From positions 1-56,279 of the forward strand of contig NZ_BMMM01000002.1 of NCBI RefSeq assembly GCF_014645835.1: a stretch of DNA of 56,279 nucleotides, given 5' to 3'. The translations under genes and the position numbers were made by a program. This stretch comes from Streptomyces albiflavescens (GTDB lineage: Bacteria > Actinomycetota > Actinomycetes > Streptomycetales > Streptomycetaceae). The number at the start of each line of letters is the position of its first letter. Position 1 is the stretch's first letter. The notes beneath the pieces were generated by a model. That model had not been told where the DNA came from. It saw nothing but the letters and a program-made list of their open reading frames with translations, and ran no database searches. Below are positions 29,830-38,503 of this stretch, one piece after another.

Positions 29830-32715
29830 ATGTCTAGGATTAATAGGATGAATGTGGATCAGCTCGCCGCGCCCGCCGTGTCCGTGGTCGTCATCGTCTA
29901 CAACGACGCCGCGCGGCTGCCGACGGCCGTGCGCTCCGTCCTCGACCAGACGCTGCGCAGCGTCGAGGTCGTCGTCGTCGACGACCGGAGCACGGACGGT
30001 TCGTACGAGGTGGCACGCCGGCTGGCCGCCGAGCACCCCGACCGCGTACGCGCCTTCCAGCTGCCGGAGAACAGCGGCGGCTGCGGAGCTCCCCGCAACC
30101 ACGGAGTCGGCCAGGCCCGGGGCGCCTACGTCCTCTTCCTCGACAGTGACGACGTACTGGAGCGCAACGCCTGCCGCAACATGCTGGAGGCCGCCGAGAG
30201 CACCGGCGCCGACCTCGTCTGCGGTCTGTGCGTCCGGGTGCACGTCGACTCGCGCACGGGCAAGGAGGTCAAGTGGTACCCCTGGCTGTACGAGCGCACC
30301 CGCACCCTGGAGTCGATCTCCGAGCTGCCGGACCTGCTGGTCTTCGACACGCTGTCCACGAACAAGTGCTACCGCCGGCAGTTCCTGCTCGATGAGGGAC
30401 TGGAGTTCCCCGTCGGCATCCACTACGAGGACCTGCTCTTCTCCGCCCAGGCATATGTGGCCGCCCGCCGCATCACCCTCATCCCCAACCGGGTGTACGA
30501 CTGGCGGATCGTGGAAAGGGCGGCGGCGAAGTCGATCAGCAACCGCCGTGACGAGATCGCCAACTTCACGCACCGGATGGAGATCCACCGCCGGGTCGAC
30601 CAGCTCCTCGCGGACAACGGTCTGTTGGAGCTGAAATTCGCCAAGGACGTCAAGTGGCTCAAGCACGACCTCGTGCTGCATCTGCGGGAGCTGCCGTTCC
30701 GGGACGCGTCCTACCGGCAGGAGTTCGCCGCGATCGCCCGGGAGTACCTGGAGTCGATCGACCGTGCCGCCTTCGACGAAGCCGAGCCCATCCACGCCAT
30801 CTGCGCCTATCTGCTGCAGAAGGGCGACTGGGACAACCTCCTGCCCGCCGTGGACACGCTCACCAACCGCGACAAGATCTCCTCTCCGCTCGTCGAGCGC
30901 GACGGGCGCGTGTACTGGTGCGTCGAGCACCTCGACGAGGACGACGCCTTCGGCCGCCATGTCCTGGACGTCACCGAGCTCGGCTACCACACCAAGCCGG
31001 TCGGGAAGATGTTCCTGCGCAACGTGCTCACCTCCTATGGGGAATCCCAGGGCAAGGTGCGGCTGGCCGGGCGGATCACCAACCCGCTCGGCGTCATCCC
31101 GCCCCGCGCCCCGCTCACGGGGGAGCTGGAGTTCTACGCCCGCCGTCGGGGTGTGCGCTTCCAGACCTTCCGCTTCCCCGTGGCGCGTGTGCGCCACGAG
31201 GGCGAGGCCCTCGTCTGGGAGACCTCCGCGGACCTGGCGGTGGTCAGGCCGCTGGGCATCGTGGACGCCGTGTGGGACGTACGACTCCACCTCGACGTCG
31301 ACGGCGTGCGCACCACGACCCGGCTCACCGTCGCCGAACCCGACCTGGCCGGCGGCCAGGTGCCCGTCCGGCCCCGCCTCACCCGGCTGGTCGCCGACCG
31401 CATCGAACCGATGGTCTCCTCGCGTGGTCACCTCGCCTTCCGGCTCGTCCCCGACAAGAAGGCGAACGAACTCGTCCAGCGGGGTGTGAACGGCCGGGCC
31501 GCCACGCTCGCCAAGTCCGGCTACCGCAAGGCCAGGGCGCTGCGCAAGAAGCTCACCTCCGGCGACACCAAAATCCGGCTGTACCACGAGGTGTTCAGCC
31601 GGCTGCCGGTCAAGAAGGGCCTGGTCGTCTTCGAGAGCCATCTGGGCCGGCAGTACAGCGACAGTCCCAAGGCGATCTACGAGGAGATGCGCCGCCAGAA
31701 CCTGGAGTGCGAGGCGGTGTGGGCGTACGCGGACCGCCCGGACGGGTTCCCGGCCGACGCCACCCTCGTACGCCGCTGGTCGCTGCCGTATCTCAAGGCC
31801 CTGGCGCAGGCCGAGTTCTGGGTCGACAACCAGAGCTACCCGCTGAAGCTCACCAAGCGGCCGGAGACGACGTACATCCAGACCTGGCACGGCTCCGCGC
31901 TCAAGCGGATGGGCTTCGACGAACCCGAGTGGAGGGTCGGGTCCCGCGAGCGGCAGGCCGCGCAGCAGCGCACCCTCGACCGCTTCGACCGGTTCCTGAT
32001 CCGCTCCGAGCACGATGTGCGCACCCTCGCGCGGGCGTTCCGGCTCCAGGAGAAGACGCTGCTCAGGGTGGGCTACCCGCGCAACGACGCACTGGTGCGG
32101 GCCAGGGAGCGGGAGGAAGCCACCGGACGCCGTGAACGCGGGCCGCTCGCGGCCAAGTTGGGCATCTCGGAGGGCAAGCGGGTCCTGTTGTACGCCCCGA
32201 CCTTCCGTCGGCGCGGCGGCGGGCAGCGGTTCGAGCTGCCCTTCGACGTGGAGCGCTTCGCCGACACCTTCGGTGACCGGTACGTCCTCCTGGTCCGCTC
32301 GCACTACCTCAACCATGTCGTGCTGCCGCCGTCCGTGCGCGGCCGCGTCATCGACGTCACCGCCCACCACGACATGACCCCGCTGCTGGCGCTCGCGGAC
32401 GGACTGATCACGGACTACTCGTCGGTGATGTTCGACTACGCCCTCCTCGACCGGCCGATGTTCTTCTTCGCCTACGACTACGAGGAGTACGTGCACGAGG
32501 GCCGCGGGACCTACTTCGACCTGCTGGAGAGGGCGCCCGGTCCCGTCGTACGCAGCGAGGACGAACTGCGGGCGGTGCTCGGCTCGTTGGAGGAACAGGC
32601 GACCAAGTACGCAGCCAAGCGGGAGCAGTTCGTCGCCGAATTCGGCGAGTACGACAAGGGCACCGCGGCCCGGAGCATCGTCGAGCAGTTCTTCGCGCAC
32701 GGGAGGCGTGGATGA
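29830..32715 (+). CDS. GT2 glycosyltransferase fused to CDP-polyol phosphotransferase (TagF-like)
   Basis: 961 aa. The N-terminal GT2 domain (about 18-230) shows VVVIVYNDAARLPTAV, VVVDDRST, NSGGCGAPRNHG, the metal site LFLDSDD and the base motif HYEDLLFSA. A beta-rich linker region (about 340-560) follows. The C-terminal Glyphos_transf domain (about 590-950) has QTWHGSALKRMG (H687), LVRSHYLN (H825) and ITDYSSVMFDYA, covering both His residues known to be essential in TagF. It would add a sugar and transfer polyol-phosphate from a CDP-activated donor at the membrane face. ATG 29830 lies one base after GGGGAGG; ATG 29848 is an alternative. ATGA overlap with the next gene. Confidence 0.92.
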   Translation: MSRINRMNVDQLAAPAVSVVVIVYNDAARLPTAVRSVLDQTLRSVEVVVVDDRSTDGSYEVARRLAAEHPDRVRAFQLPENSGGCGAPRNHGVGQARGAYVLFLDSDDVLERNACRNMLEAAESTGADLVCGLCVRVHVDSRTGKEVKWYPWLYERTRTLESISELPDLLVFDTLSTNKCYRRQFLLDEGLEFPVGIHYEDLLFSAQAYVAARRITLIPNRVYDWRIVERAAAKSISNRRDEIANFTHRMEIHRRVDQLLADNGLLELKFAKDVKWLKHDLVLHLRELPFRDASYRQEFAAIAREYLESIDRAAFDEAEPIHAICAYLLQKGDWDNLLPAVDTLTNRDKISSPLVERDGRVYWCVEHLDEDDAFGRHVLDVTELGYHTKPVGKMFLRNVLTSYGESQGKVRLAGRITNPLGVIPPRAPLTGELEFYARRRGVRFQTFRFPVARVRHEGEALVWETSADLAVVRPLGIVDAVWDVRLHLDVDGVRTTTRLTVAEPDLAGGQVPVRPRLTRLVADRIEPMVSSRGHLAFRLVPDKKANELVQRGVNGRAATLAKSGYRKARALRKKLTSGDTKIRLYHEVFSRLPVKKGLVVFESHLGRQYSDSPKAIYEEMRRQNLECEAVWAYADRPDGFPADATLVRRWSLPYLKALAQAEFWVDNQSYPLKLTKRPETTYIQTWHGSALKRMGFDEPEWRVGSRERQAAQQRTLDRFDRFLIRSEHDVRTLARAFRLQEKTLLRVGYPRNDALVRAREREEATGRRERGPLAAKLGISEGKRVLLYAPTFRRRGGGQRFELPFDVERFADTFGDRYVLLVRSHYLNHVVLPPSVRGRVIDVTAHHDMTPLLALADGLITDYSSVMFDYALLDRPMFFFAYDYEEYVHEGRGTYFDLLERAPGPVVRSEDELRAVLGSLEEQATKYAAKREQFVAEFGEYDKGTAARSIVEQFFAHGRRG

Positions 32716-33863
32716 CCGAGTATCCGCAGCGGGACATCTTCTTCGTCTCCAACAGCGTCGACGAACTGGGCGGGGTGACCAGCTGGTCGCACCAGATGGC
32801 CCACCTGTTCACCGAGCGCGGCCACCGCGTCCACGTGGTCGGCATCACCGAGCCCGCGGTCGTCCAGGTACTCGGCGAACTCCCTTACCCCACCACGACG
32901 CTGTACGACGTCCACCCGCCGCGCGTCGGCCCCGCGCGCGGCATCAAGGGGCGGCTCAATGTGGCCGAGCGGAGGGTGCGCGCCGCACGCGCGGCGGGCA
33001 TGCGCGAGCAGGCCGCCAAACTGACCGCGCTGTTCCGGGCCGCGCGCCCCGGCGCCGTCGTGATCGTCACGCAGGTGTGGGCCATGGAGTGGGTGGAGCT
33101 CGCCGACACGACCGGTCTGACCGTCATCGGCATGAGCCACGAGTCCTTTGCGTCCTGCAAGAAGACCTCGCGCTTCCGGCGGGTGCAGAAGCACTACAGG
33201 GACGTCGACCGGATGCTGGCGCTCACCCGCGAGGACGCCGACCTGTGGATCAGGCAGGGGATGAACAACGCCTCGTTCATGCCGAACCCCATCCCGTTCC
33301 TGCCCGAGGTGCCCTCGCCGCGCACCGAGAACGTCGTCCTCAGCGTCGGCCGGCTGCACGACCAGAAGGGCATCGACATACTCCTCGACACCTGGGCCGA
33401 GGTCGTGCCGCGCCACCCCGACTGGCGCCTGCGGATCTACGGCTCCGGCGAGGACGAGGAGATCCTGAAGAAGCAGTGCACGGCGCTCGGACTCGACGAC
33501 TGCGTGGAGTGGATGGGGAGTACGAGGGACGTGCCGGGCGCCCTGCGCGGCGGCTCCGTCTTCGTGCTGTGCTCACGCGGGGAGGGTTTCCCGCTCGTCC
33601 TCATGGAAGCCATGGCGACCGGCCTCCCGGCCGCCGCCTTCGACTGCGCCCCCGGCGTCCACGAGATCATCCACGACGGTGAGGACGGCCTTCTCGCCAC
33701 CCTCGGCAACACCGGCGAACTGGCCCGCAGACTCGACACGTTGATGTCGGACAAGGAGCTGCGGGACGCGATGGGCGAGGCGGCCCGGGTGAACATCCAG
33801 CGCTACACGGAGGACGAGATCGTGCGGCGCTGGGAGGAGCTGTTCGCCTTCCTGGAGAGGTAG
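32712..33863 (+). CDS. GT4 family glycosyltransferase
   Basis: 383 aa. The GT-B fold has an N-terminal NSVDELGGVTSWSHQMAHLFTERGH (GG-x-x loop) and a C-terminal donor domain with LSVGRLHDQKGIDILLDTW, WRLRIYGSGEDEE and the E-x7-E motif in SRGEGFPLVLMEAMATGLP. Retaining glycosyltransferases of this type transfer a nucleotide sugar to a lipid-linked or polymer acceptor. Its ATG overlaps the stop of the GT2-TagF gene by 4 bases, so it should act on the same product. Its stop is followed at once by a GC-only tandem repeat that separates it from the convergent tagH-like gene. Confidence 0.92.
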   Translation: MTEYPQRDIFFVSNSVDELGGVTSWSHQMAHLFTERGHRVHVVGITEPAVVQVLGELPYPTTTLYDVHPPRVGPARGIKGRLNVAERRVRAARAAGMREQAAKLTALFRAARPGAVVIVTQVWAMEWVELADTTGLTVIGMSHESFASCKKTSRFRRVQKHYRDVDRMLALTREDADLWIRQGMNNASFMPNPIPFLPEVPSPRTENVVLSVGRLHDQKGIDILLDTWAEVVPRHPDWRLRIYGSGEDEEILKKQCTALGLDDCVEWMGSTRDVPGALRGGSVFVLCSRGEGFPLVLMEAMATGLPAAAFDCAPGVHEIIHDGEDGLLATLGNTGELARRLDTLMSDKELRDAMGEAARVNIQRYTEDEIVRRWEELFAFLER

Positions 33864-33865
33864 GG

Positions 33866-33940
33866 GCGCCCCCCGAGGAGGCCCCCCCGAGGAGGCCCCC
33901 CCGAGGAGGCCCCCCCCGAGGAGGCGCCCCCCGAGGAGGC
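33866..33940. repeat. 14-15-bp tandem repeats between convergent genes
   Basis: Five copies of a unit like GCCCCCCCGAGGAG (with 6 to 8 C residues) end at about 33880, 33894, 33908, 33923 and 33938. They fill the gap between the GT4 stop and the TagH-like stop. Variable C runs suggest slippage. Confidence 0.9.
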
Positions 33941-33948
33941 GCAGCCCC

Positions 33949-34773
33949 TTACTTCCCCGTGAACTTCTCGTACTCCTTGAGCACCTCGTCCGTGGGTCCG
34001 TCCATCCGCAGCTCCCCCCGCTCGAGCCACAGCACCCGGTCACACGTATCCCGGATCGACTTGTTGTTGTGGCTGACGAGGAAGACGGTGCCCGCGGACT
34101 TGCGCAGCTCCCGGATCCGCGCCTCGGAGCGCTTCTGGAAGGAGCGGTCCCCGGTCGCCAGGGCCTCGTCGATCATCAGCACGTCGTGGTCCTTCGCGGC
34201 GGCGATGGAGAAGCGCAGCCGCGCCGCCATGCCGGAGGAGTACGTCCGCATGGGGAGGGTGATGAAGTCGCCCTTCTCGTTGATGCCGGAGAAGTCGACG
34301 ATCTCCTGGTAGCGCTCGCGGACCTGTTCCCTGGACATGCCCATCGCGAGACCGCCGAGGTAGACGTTGCGCTCGCCGGTGAGGTCGTTCATCAGGGCCG
34401 CGTTGACGCCGAGCAGCGAGGGCTGGCCGTCGGTGTAGATCTTGCCGTTCTCCACGGGGAGGAGGCCGGCGACGGCCTTGAGCAGGGTGGACTTGCCCGA
34501 GCCGTTGGTGCCGATCAGGCCGATGGCCTCGCCCTTGTAGGCCGTGAAGGAGACGCACCTGACGGCGTGCACCTTGCGGACGCCCGCGGCCTTCTCGGCC
34601 TGCTTGCCGCGCAGGATGCGGTTGAGGGCGGCGGTGGCGCTGCCCTTCCCGGCGCCGGTGCCGTTGACGCGGTAGACGATGTCGACGCGGTCGGCGATGA
34701 CGGTGGGGACGGGCGCCGCGGAGGTGCCCCGCGGAGTGTCCTGGATGGCGCTCTTGGTGATGGTGTCAGCCAC
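33949..34773 (-). CDS. tagH: ABC transporter ATPase, teichoic-acid/polysaccharide export type
   Basis: 274 aa. Walker A is LIGTNGSGKSTLLKAV, the signature is YSSGMAARLRFSIA, Walker B is DVLMIDEALATGD, and the switch His is in VFLVSHNNKSI. The N-terminus VIADRVDIVYRVN and the VRKVHAVRCVSFTAYKGEAIGL region are typical of TagH/Wzt-type ATPases that energise export of lipid-linked wall polymers. The GTG start overlaps the stop of the permease gene by 8 bases. The pair is convergent with the GT4 gene and divergent from a TetR gene. The gene name follows family assignment. Confidence 0.93.
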   Translation of the reverse strand: MADTITKSAIQDTPRGTSAAPVPTVIADRVDIVYRVNGTGAGKGSATAALNRILRGKQAEKAAGVRKVHAVRCVSFTAYKGEAIGLIGTNGSGKSTLLKAVAGLLPVENGKIYTDGQPSLLGVNAALMNDLTGERNVYLGGLAMGMSREQVRERYQEIVDFSGINEKGDFITLPMRTYSSGMAARLRFSIAAAKDHDVLMIDEALATGDRSFQKRSEARIRELRKSAGTVFLVSHNNKSIRDTCDRVLWLERGELRMDGPTDEVLKEYEKFTGK

Positions 34774-35686
34774 GTCCGTACGTCTCCTCGGCCTTCCAGA
34801 AGTAGATGAAACCGCCGACCCCGGCGACCAGCGCCCAGCCGATCGCCAGTGCCCACACGTGGTGCGGCAGCTGGTGGGCGTGGAAGCTGTCGATCAGCGC
34901 GAAACGCATCAGGTCGATGTAGACGGCGGCCGGGTTGCTCGCGAGCGCGATCTCCACCCAGTGCGGCACGCTGCTGTGCTTGAGCATCTTGTCGATGCTC
35001 CACATGACACCGGAGACGTACATCCAGGTGCGCAGGAGGAACGGCATGAGCTGCGCGATGTCCGGCGTCTTGGCGCCCATTCGGGCCATGACCATCGCCA
35101 CGCCCGCGTTGAAGATGAACTGCAGCGTCAGGATGGGCACCGCGAGCAGCCACGACGCTGCCACCGGCACACCGAAGCAGAGCAGGATGACGACCAGCGC
35201 GGCCATCGAGAACAGCAGCTGCTGGAGCTGCTGGAGGGCGTACGACACCGGCAGCGCGGCCCGTGGGAAGTGCAGGGCGCGGACCAGGCCCAGGCTGCCG
35301 GAGATCGCCCGGGTGCCCGCCATGATCGAGCTCTGGGTGAAGGTCCAGATGAAGACGCCGGTGACCAGGAACGGGATGAAGTCCGCCACACCGTGGCTGG
35401 TGCCGAGCAGCACACCGAAGATGAAGTAGTAGACCGCCGCGTTCAGCAGCGGGGTCATCACCTGCCAGACCTGGCCGAGCTTCGCCTGGCTGTACTGGGC
35501 GGTGAGCTTGGCGGTGGCGAACGCGGTGATGAAGTGGCGGCGCGCCCACAGCTGCCGGACGTACGCGGGCAGCGACGGGCGGGCGCCGCTGACGGTCAGG
35601 CCGTACTGGGCGGCGAGCGCCGCGGCGTCGTCGGCGTGGGGGCCCGGTGTCGCTGTCGGGGGCGGTGTGTGGAGGACCTGGCTCAC
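34766..35686 (-). CDS. tagG: ABC transporter permease, TagG type
   Basis: 306 aa. A ~60-residue cytosolic N-terminus (PAYVRQLWARRHFITAFATAK) leads into the ABC-2 membrane domain with six helices: LLNAAVYYFIFGVLLG, FIPFLVTGVFIWTFTQ, ALQQLQQLLFSMAALVVILLCFG, WLLAVPILTLQFIFNAGVAMVM, FLLRTWMYVSGVMW, and the last near WALAIGWALVAGVGGFIYFW. Such permeases move completed lipid-linked wall polymers across the membrane. The GTG start has only a weak ribosome site. Upstream lies the paired repeat region shared with a divergent tetR, so this exporter is probably under that regulator. Confidence 0.92.
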   Translation of the reverse strand: MSQVLHTPPPTATPGPHADDAAALAAQYGLTVSGARPSLPAYVRQLWARRHFITAFATAKLTAQYSQAKLGQVWQVMTPLLNAAVYYFIFGVLLGTSHGVADFIPFLVTGVFIWTFTQSSIMAGTRAISGSLGLVRALHFPRAALPVSYALQQLQQLLFSMAALVVILLCFGVPVAASWLLAVPILTLQFIFNAGVAMVMARMGAKTPDIAQLMPFLLRTWMYVSGVMWSIDKMLKHSSVPHWVEIALASNPAAVYIDLMRFALIDSFHAHQLPHHVWALAIGWALVAGVGGFIYFWKAEETYGRG

Positions 35687-35761
35687 ATCCGCTGCTTTCG
35701 CTCGGGGGTGGAGTGCGCGGGGTCCGTCCTTGACGTTTCTTACTGCGCCTTTGCCAGTTTC

Positions 35762-35841
35762 TTACGTCGGGACGGGACCGTATCGTCGCAACGTGAGCGT
35801 AGGGCTTTCAAACGTCGGAACGCAACCGTTTCGTCGTAACG
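35762..35841. promoter_or_regulatory. Twin 32-bp operator-like repeats between tagG and tetR
   Basis: Two imperfect 32-bp direct copies start at 35762 and 35810, 48 bp apart. Both share ACGTCGG, ACCGT, TCGTCG and AACG in the same register. Copy 2 contains AACGCAACCGTT and CCGTTTCGTCGTAACGG, both inverted repeats; copy 1 has weaker versions. A TATGCT -10-like hexamer (35845-35850) follows copy 2, 7 bases before the tetR ATG. Confidence 0.65.
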
Positions 35842-35857
35842 GCCTATGCTGGTCCGC

Positions 35858-36484
35858 ATGACGACGAACGCCGATGCCCCCAAGACGCAGCCGCGCCGAC
35901 GGGCCCCCGCCGGGGCGGCCGTCCTCCGGGAGGAGGTGACCGAGGCCATCCGTGCCGCCGTCTTCGAGGAACTCGCGGCCGTCGGCTACGCCCGGATGTC
36001 CATCGAGGGCATCGCGCGCCGGGCGGGCGTCGGCAAGACCGCCGTCTACCGGCGCTGGCGGTCCAAGCTGCATCTGGTGCTCGACCTGGTCTCGGCAGTC
36101 GCCGTCCAGGGGTTGCCCGCCCCTGACACAGGCTCCCTGGAGGGCGATCTGCGGCTGCTGTACGAGGTCACCTCGCGCGCCCTGCGCCACCCCGTCGCCG
36201 GGCAGATCATCCCCGACCTGCAGGCCGAGGCGGCCCGCAACCCCGACATCGCCGACGCCATGCAGAAGGCGCTGCGCGAGGGTCAGCAGGGGGTCGCGAG
36301 CGGGATCGTCGCGGCGGCGGCCGCGCGGGGCGAGGTGCGCGAGGGCATCGACCTCGAACTCGCGCTCGACCTGATGTCCGGCCCTCTGTACTGGCGGGCG
36401 GTCGTGGTCCGCGGGCCCAAGCTGCCCAAGGGGTATCTCGCGAGTCTGGCCCGGGCCACGGCGGCGGCGCTCAAGGCGTTGTGA
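35858..36484 (+). CDS. TetR/AcrR family regulator, divergent from tagGH
   Basis: 208 aa from ATG 35858. The N-terminal helix-turn-helix is seen in VTEAIRAAVFEELAAVGYARMSIEGIARRAGVGKTAVYRRWRSK. The C-terminal ligand-binding part is helical with LMSGPLYWRAVV near the end. The ATG at 35858 is preferred to 35846 because a TATGCT -10 ends 7 bases before it, fitting a leaderless transcript. The twin repeats upstream overlap its likely -35, so it probably represses itself and the tagGH exporter genes. The ligand is unknown. Confidence 0.88.
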   Translation: MTTNADAPKTQPRRRAPAGAAVLREEVTEAIRAAVFEELAAVGYARMSIEGIARRAGVGKTAVYRRWRSKLHLVLDLVSAVAVQGLPAPDTGSLEGDLRLLYEVTSRALRHPVAGQIIPDLQAEAARNPDIADAMQKALREGQQGVASGIVAAAAARGEVREGIDLELALDLMSGPLYWRAVVVRGPKLPKGYLASLARATAAALKAL

Positions 36485-36603
36485 TCACGCGGCGGCCTTC
36501 GAAAGGGCCGGTCGCGCGGCTGTCCGACGGTCCTTGAGAAGGCTGACCTCCCCGACAGTGCCGTCAGCAAACACAGCGACACTGTGTTCCTGAAGCAGGC
36601 CCT

Positions 36604-36665
36604 GCCGACGGCCGACGGCCGACGGCCGACAGCGGACAGCGTACGGCCGACAGCGGACGGCGGAC
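36604..36665. repeat. 7-bp microsatellite in convergent gap
   Basis: GCCGACG is repeated in tandem from 36604 and degenerates into GCCGACAGCGGACAGC motifs. It lies in the 230-bp gap between the convergent tetR and methyltransferase genes. No gene is seen there. Confidence 0.75.
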
Positions 36666-36714
36666 ACCGAAGAGCGCCGTCCGGTCTGGCGTACCTCAAC
36701 GGGGGGCCGTGACC

Positions 36715-37404
36715 TCAGTGGTCTTCCTGGCTCTTCACGGCGAGGAGGCCGAACAGGTCGGGCACGCCGCCCGGCCCCGCCTCGGCGGTGCGCACGATCC
36801 GCAGGCCGGCCGCGGTGGTGGCGTTGAGGAGGTCCGCGAGCGGGAGGTGCCAGGCGCCGACGCGGGCCCGGACGCCTGCCGGGTTCCACGCTTCGAAGCT
36901 GCGGGAGCGGTCGGCGTACCGCTCGTCGAGCAGCACCTTCGGCCGGTCGCTCCAGTCGGCGAACGCGCCGATGAAGCACGGATGCACCCCCGGGTGCACG
37001 AACCGCCCACCGGGCCGCAGTACCCGGGCGACCTCCCTCAGCACGGCCGCGTAATCGGGCACGTCGGTATGGGCCAGCACGCACGCGACAGCGGGTACGA
37101 CCCCGTCCCCGAACGGCAGCGCCGTCGCGTCACCCGCGACGGCGGTCAACCGCCGTACCGCGTACCGCAGCTGACCACTCGACAGATCGACCCCAAGGGG
37201 CGTCCACCCCAGTTTCGCCAACGCCGGCGCATGGGCCCCCGTCCCGCAGCAGACGTCCAGACACGCCCCCTGGCCGGGCCCCAACAACTCCTCCAGCGTG
37301 GCGTGCACCCGCTCGATGTACGCCCCTGCCGTGGCGGCCGACATGAAGTCGTTGTACCAGTCGGCGTGTTCGTCATACGTCGCTGCGCTCGCCCCAGGTC
37401 CCAT
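36715..37404 (-). CDS. Class I SAM-dependent methyltransferase
   Basis: 229 aa from ATG 37404 (238 aa if GTG 37431 is used). Motif I is ACLDVCCGTGAHAPALAKLG, motif II carries the acidic residue in LGVDLSSGQL, and VAGDATALPFGDGVVPAV (motif III) and VLREVARVLRPGGRFVHPGVH follow. This is a UbiE/MenG-like small-molecule methyltransferase; the substrate is not predictable. GTG 37431 would lie inside the terminal repeat of a mobile element, so ATG 37404 is the safer start. The element insertion probably replaced or now provides the promoter region. Confidence 0.88.
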   Translation of the reverse strand: MGPGASAATYDEHADWYNDFMSAATAGAYIERVHATLEELLGPGQGACLDVCCGTGAHAPALAKLGWTPLGVDLSSGQLRYAVRRLTAVAGDATALPFGDGVVPAVACVLAHTDVPDYAAVLREVARVLRPGGRFVHPGVHPCFIGAFADWSDRPKVLLDERYADRSRSFEAWNPAGVRARVGAWHLPLADLLNATTAAGLRIVRTAEAGPGGVPDLFGLLAVKSQEDH

Positions 37405-37415
37405 GCCGTTGATGC

Positions 37416-37617
37416 TAGGGCCTGTCGTCACATTCCCGTCGTCGCCCGAAGGGCGGCCCCGCGGCGTCTGGTGCGTGCTCTGGGGGTCCCCCCGGCCGAA
37501 GGCTGGGGGAGTGTCGGGCGGAAGTCCTCGTACTGGACGTACTTGGGCTTTCGCCCGGTGCGGCGAGAGTGCGTGCCAGGCGTCGCGGGGCAGACGGGAA
37601 GGTGACGACAGGCCCTA
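37416..37617. mobile_element. MITE-like hairpin element A (198 bp, TA flanks)
   Basis: Element 37418-37615 is bounded by TA at 37416-37417 and 37616-37617. The ends are inverted repeats of about 23 bp with one mismatch, beginning GGGCCTGTCGTCAC. Inside, long imperfect arms pair around a GTAC-TGGAC-GTAC centre. No transposase is encoded. Core sequence is shared with element B at 45092-45290, whose terminal repeats are different. It lies directly upstream of the methyltransferase gene. Confidence 0.75.
37482..37511 (+). repeat. Short hairpin repeat nested in element A
   Basis: The sequence runs GGGGGTCCCCCC, then GGCCGAAGGC, then TGGGGGAG. It interrupts the left arm of element A; element B has its related repeat at a different place (45172-45210). 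It belongs to the small GC hairpin family described under 43997-44047. Confidence 0.65.
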
Positions 37618-37811
37618 AGGGCACCCAGGGTCGTACGGGGCTGTTCGCTCAGGGCATGGCGTCATGCTGCGCCTGCCGGGCCGCCGGTCACGGCCGCGAC
37701 CCGGACGGCGTGGCCGTGATGCCTTGAGGGGTGTCGTGGGTCAGGGCAGGTCGGACCCGGAGACCTGCCCCCGGCCGGTGCGTGACGCCGTGGTTACGGG
37801 AGTTGCGGACC

Positions 37812-38414
37812 CTACTCGGGCGCGCACCCCCGCAACATGTGTGCGATCACGTCATCGAGGCCGTGTTCGAGCGCCTCGGCCGGCAGCATGTCGCTCACCG
37901 CCAGACTCGCGAAGCCGTGCAGGGTCGCGAAGAGCGGCAGGCCGACGCGTTCCATCGGGCCCTGTCGCACCTCGCCCCGGTGTTGTCCCTCCGCGATCAG
38001 CTCCACGAGCTGCTCGCCCCACCGCTGCGACGCGGCGACCAGCGCCTCGGACGCCGTCGGGTCGTGCTTTTTCGCATACATGAGGTCGAGCAGCTCGGCG
38101 TTGGCGGTCGCGAAGTCCACGTACGCGCGGGCGATGGCGCCGAGCCGCTCGGCGAACGTCTCGCCGACATCCTCCTGCGATGCCGCCAGAGTTTCGGCGA
38201 GCCGGTCGAAGCCCGTCAGTGCCAGCGCGTCCAGCAGGGCCTGCTTGTCCTTGAAGTGGCGGCTCGGCGCGGCATGGCTGACGTCGAGGTCGCGGGCCAG
38301 TTCGCGGAGGGACAGGGCGGCGGGCCCCTTCTCCCGGAGCGTCTCCTCGGCGCGGGTGAGCAGCGCGGCGCGCAGGTCTCCGTGGTGGTAGCGGCGGGTC
38401 TGCATGGGCGTCAT
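37812..38414 (-). CDS. TetR/AcrR family regulator, divergent from SDR
   Basis: 200 aa from ATG 38414. Helix-turn-helix: RAALLTRAEETLREKGPAALSLRELARDLDVSHAAPSRHFKDKQALLDAL. The C-terminal domain resembles the TetR_C_13/WHG type (AYVDFATANAELLDLMYAKKH). ATG 38414 lies 7 bases after a TACACT -10-like hexamer on the minus strand, suggesting a leaderless mRNA; 38405 and 38435 are alternatives. It is divergent from an SDR gene across a short region with three repeated blocks, the usual arrangement for local repression of the neighbour. Upstream of it, 37618-37811 shows nothing recognisable. Confidence 0.88.
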   Translation of the reverse strand: MTPMQTRRYHHGDLRAALLTRAEETLREKGPAALSLRELARDLDVSHAAPSRHFKDKQALLDALALTGFDRLAETLAASQEDVGETFAERLGAIARAYVDFATANAELLDLMYAKKHDPTASEALVAASQRWGEQLVELIAEGQHRGEVRQGPMERVGLPLFATLHGFASLAVSDMLPAEALEHGLDDVIAHMLRGCAPE

Positions 38415-38449
38415 GACGGTCAGTGTATCGGTCATGTGATCACCGACTA

Positions 38450-38503
38450 CATTGTTGGCACCGTCACCATTGTTGTCATTGACAGCATTGTTGGCGGCGT
38501 CTA
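38450..38503. promoter_or_regulatory. Three 18-bp-spaced CATTGTTG repeats, probable TetR operator
   Basis: CATTGTTG occurs at 38450, 38468 and 38486, an exact 18-bp period; a partial CATTC follows at 38504. An 11-bp palindrome TGTCATTGACA (38474-38484) sits in the middle unit. The region lies between divergent tetR and SDR genes. Confidence 0.65.

Noticed and set aside
33866..33940. An intrinsic terminator between GT4 and tagH genes
   Set aside because: The C-rich repeats do not form a self-complementary stem.
36485..36714. A short protein gene over the 7-bp microsatellite
   Set aside because: Translations only reflect the repeat and no start context is present.
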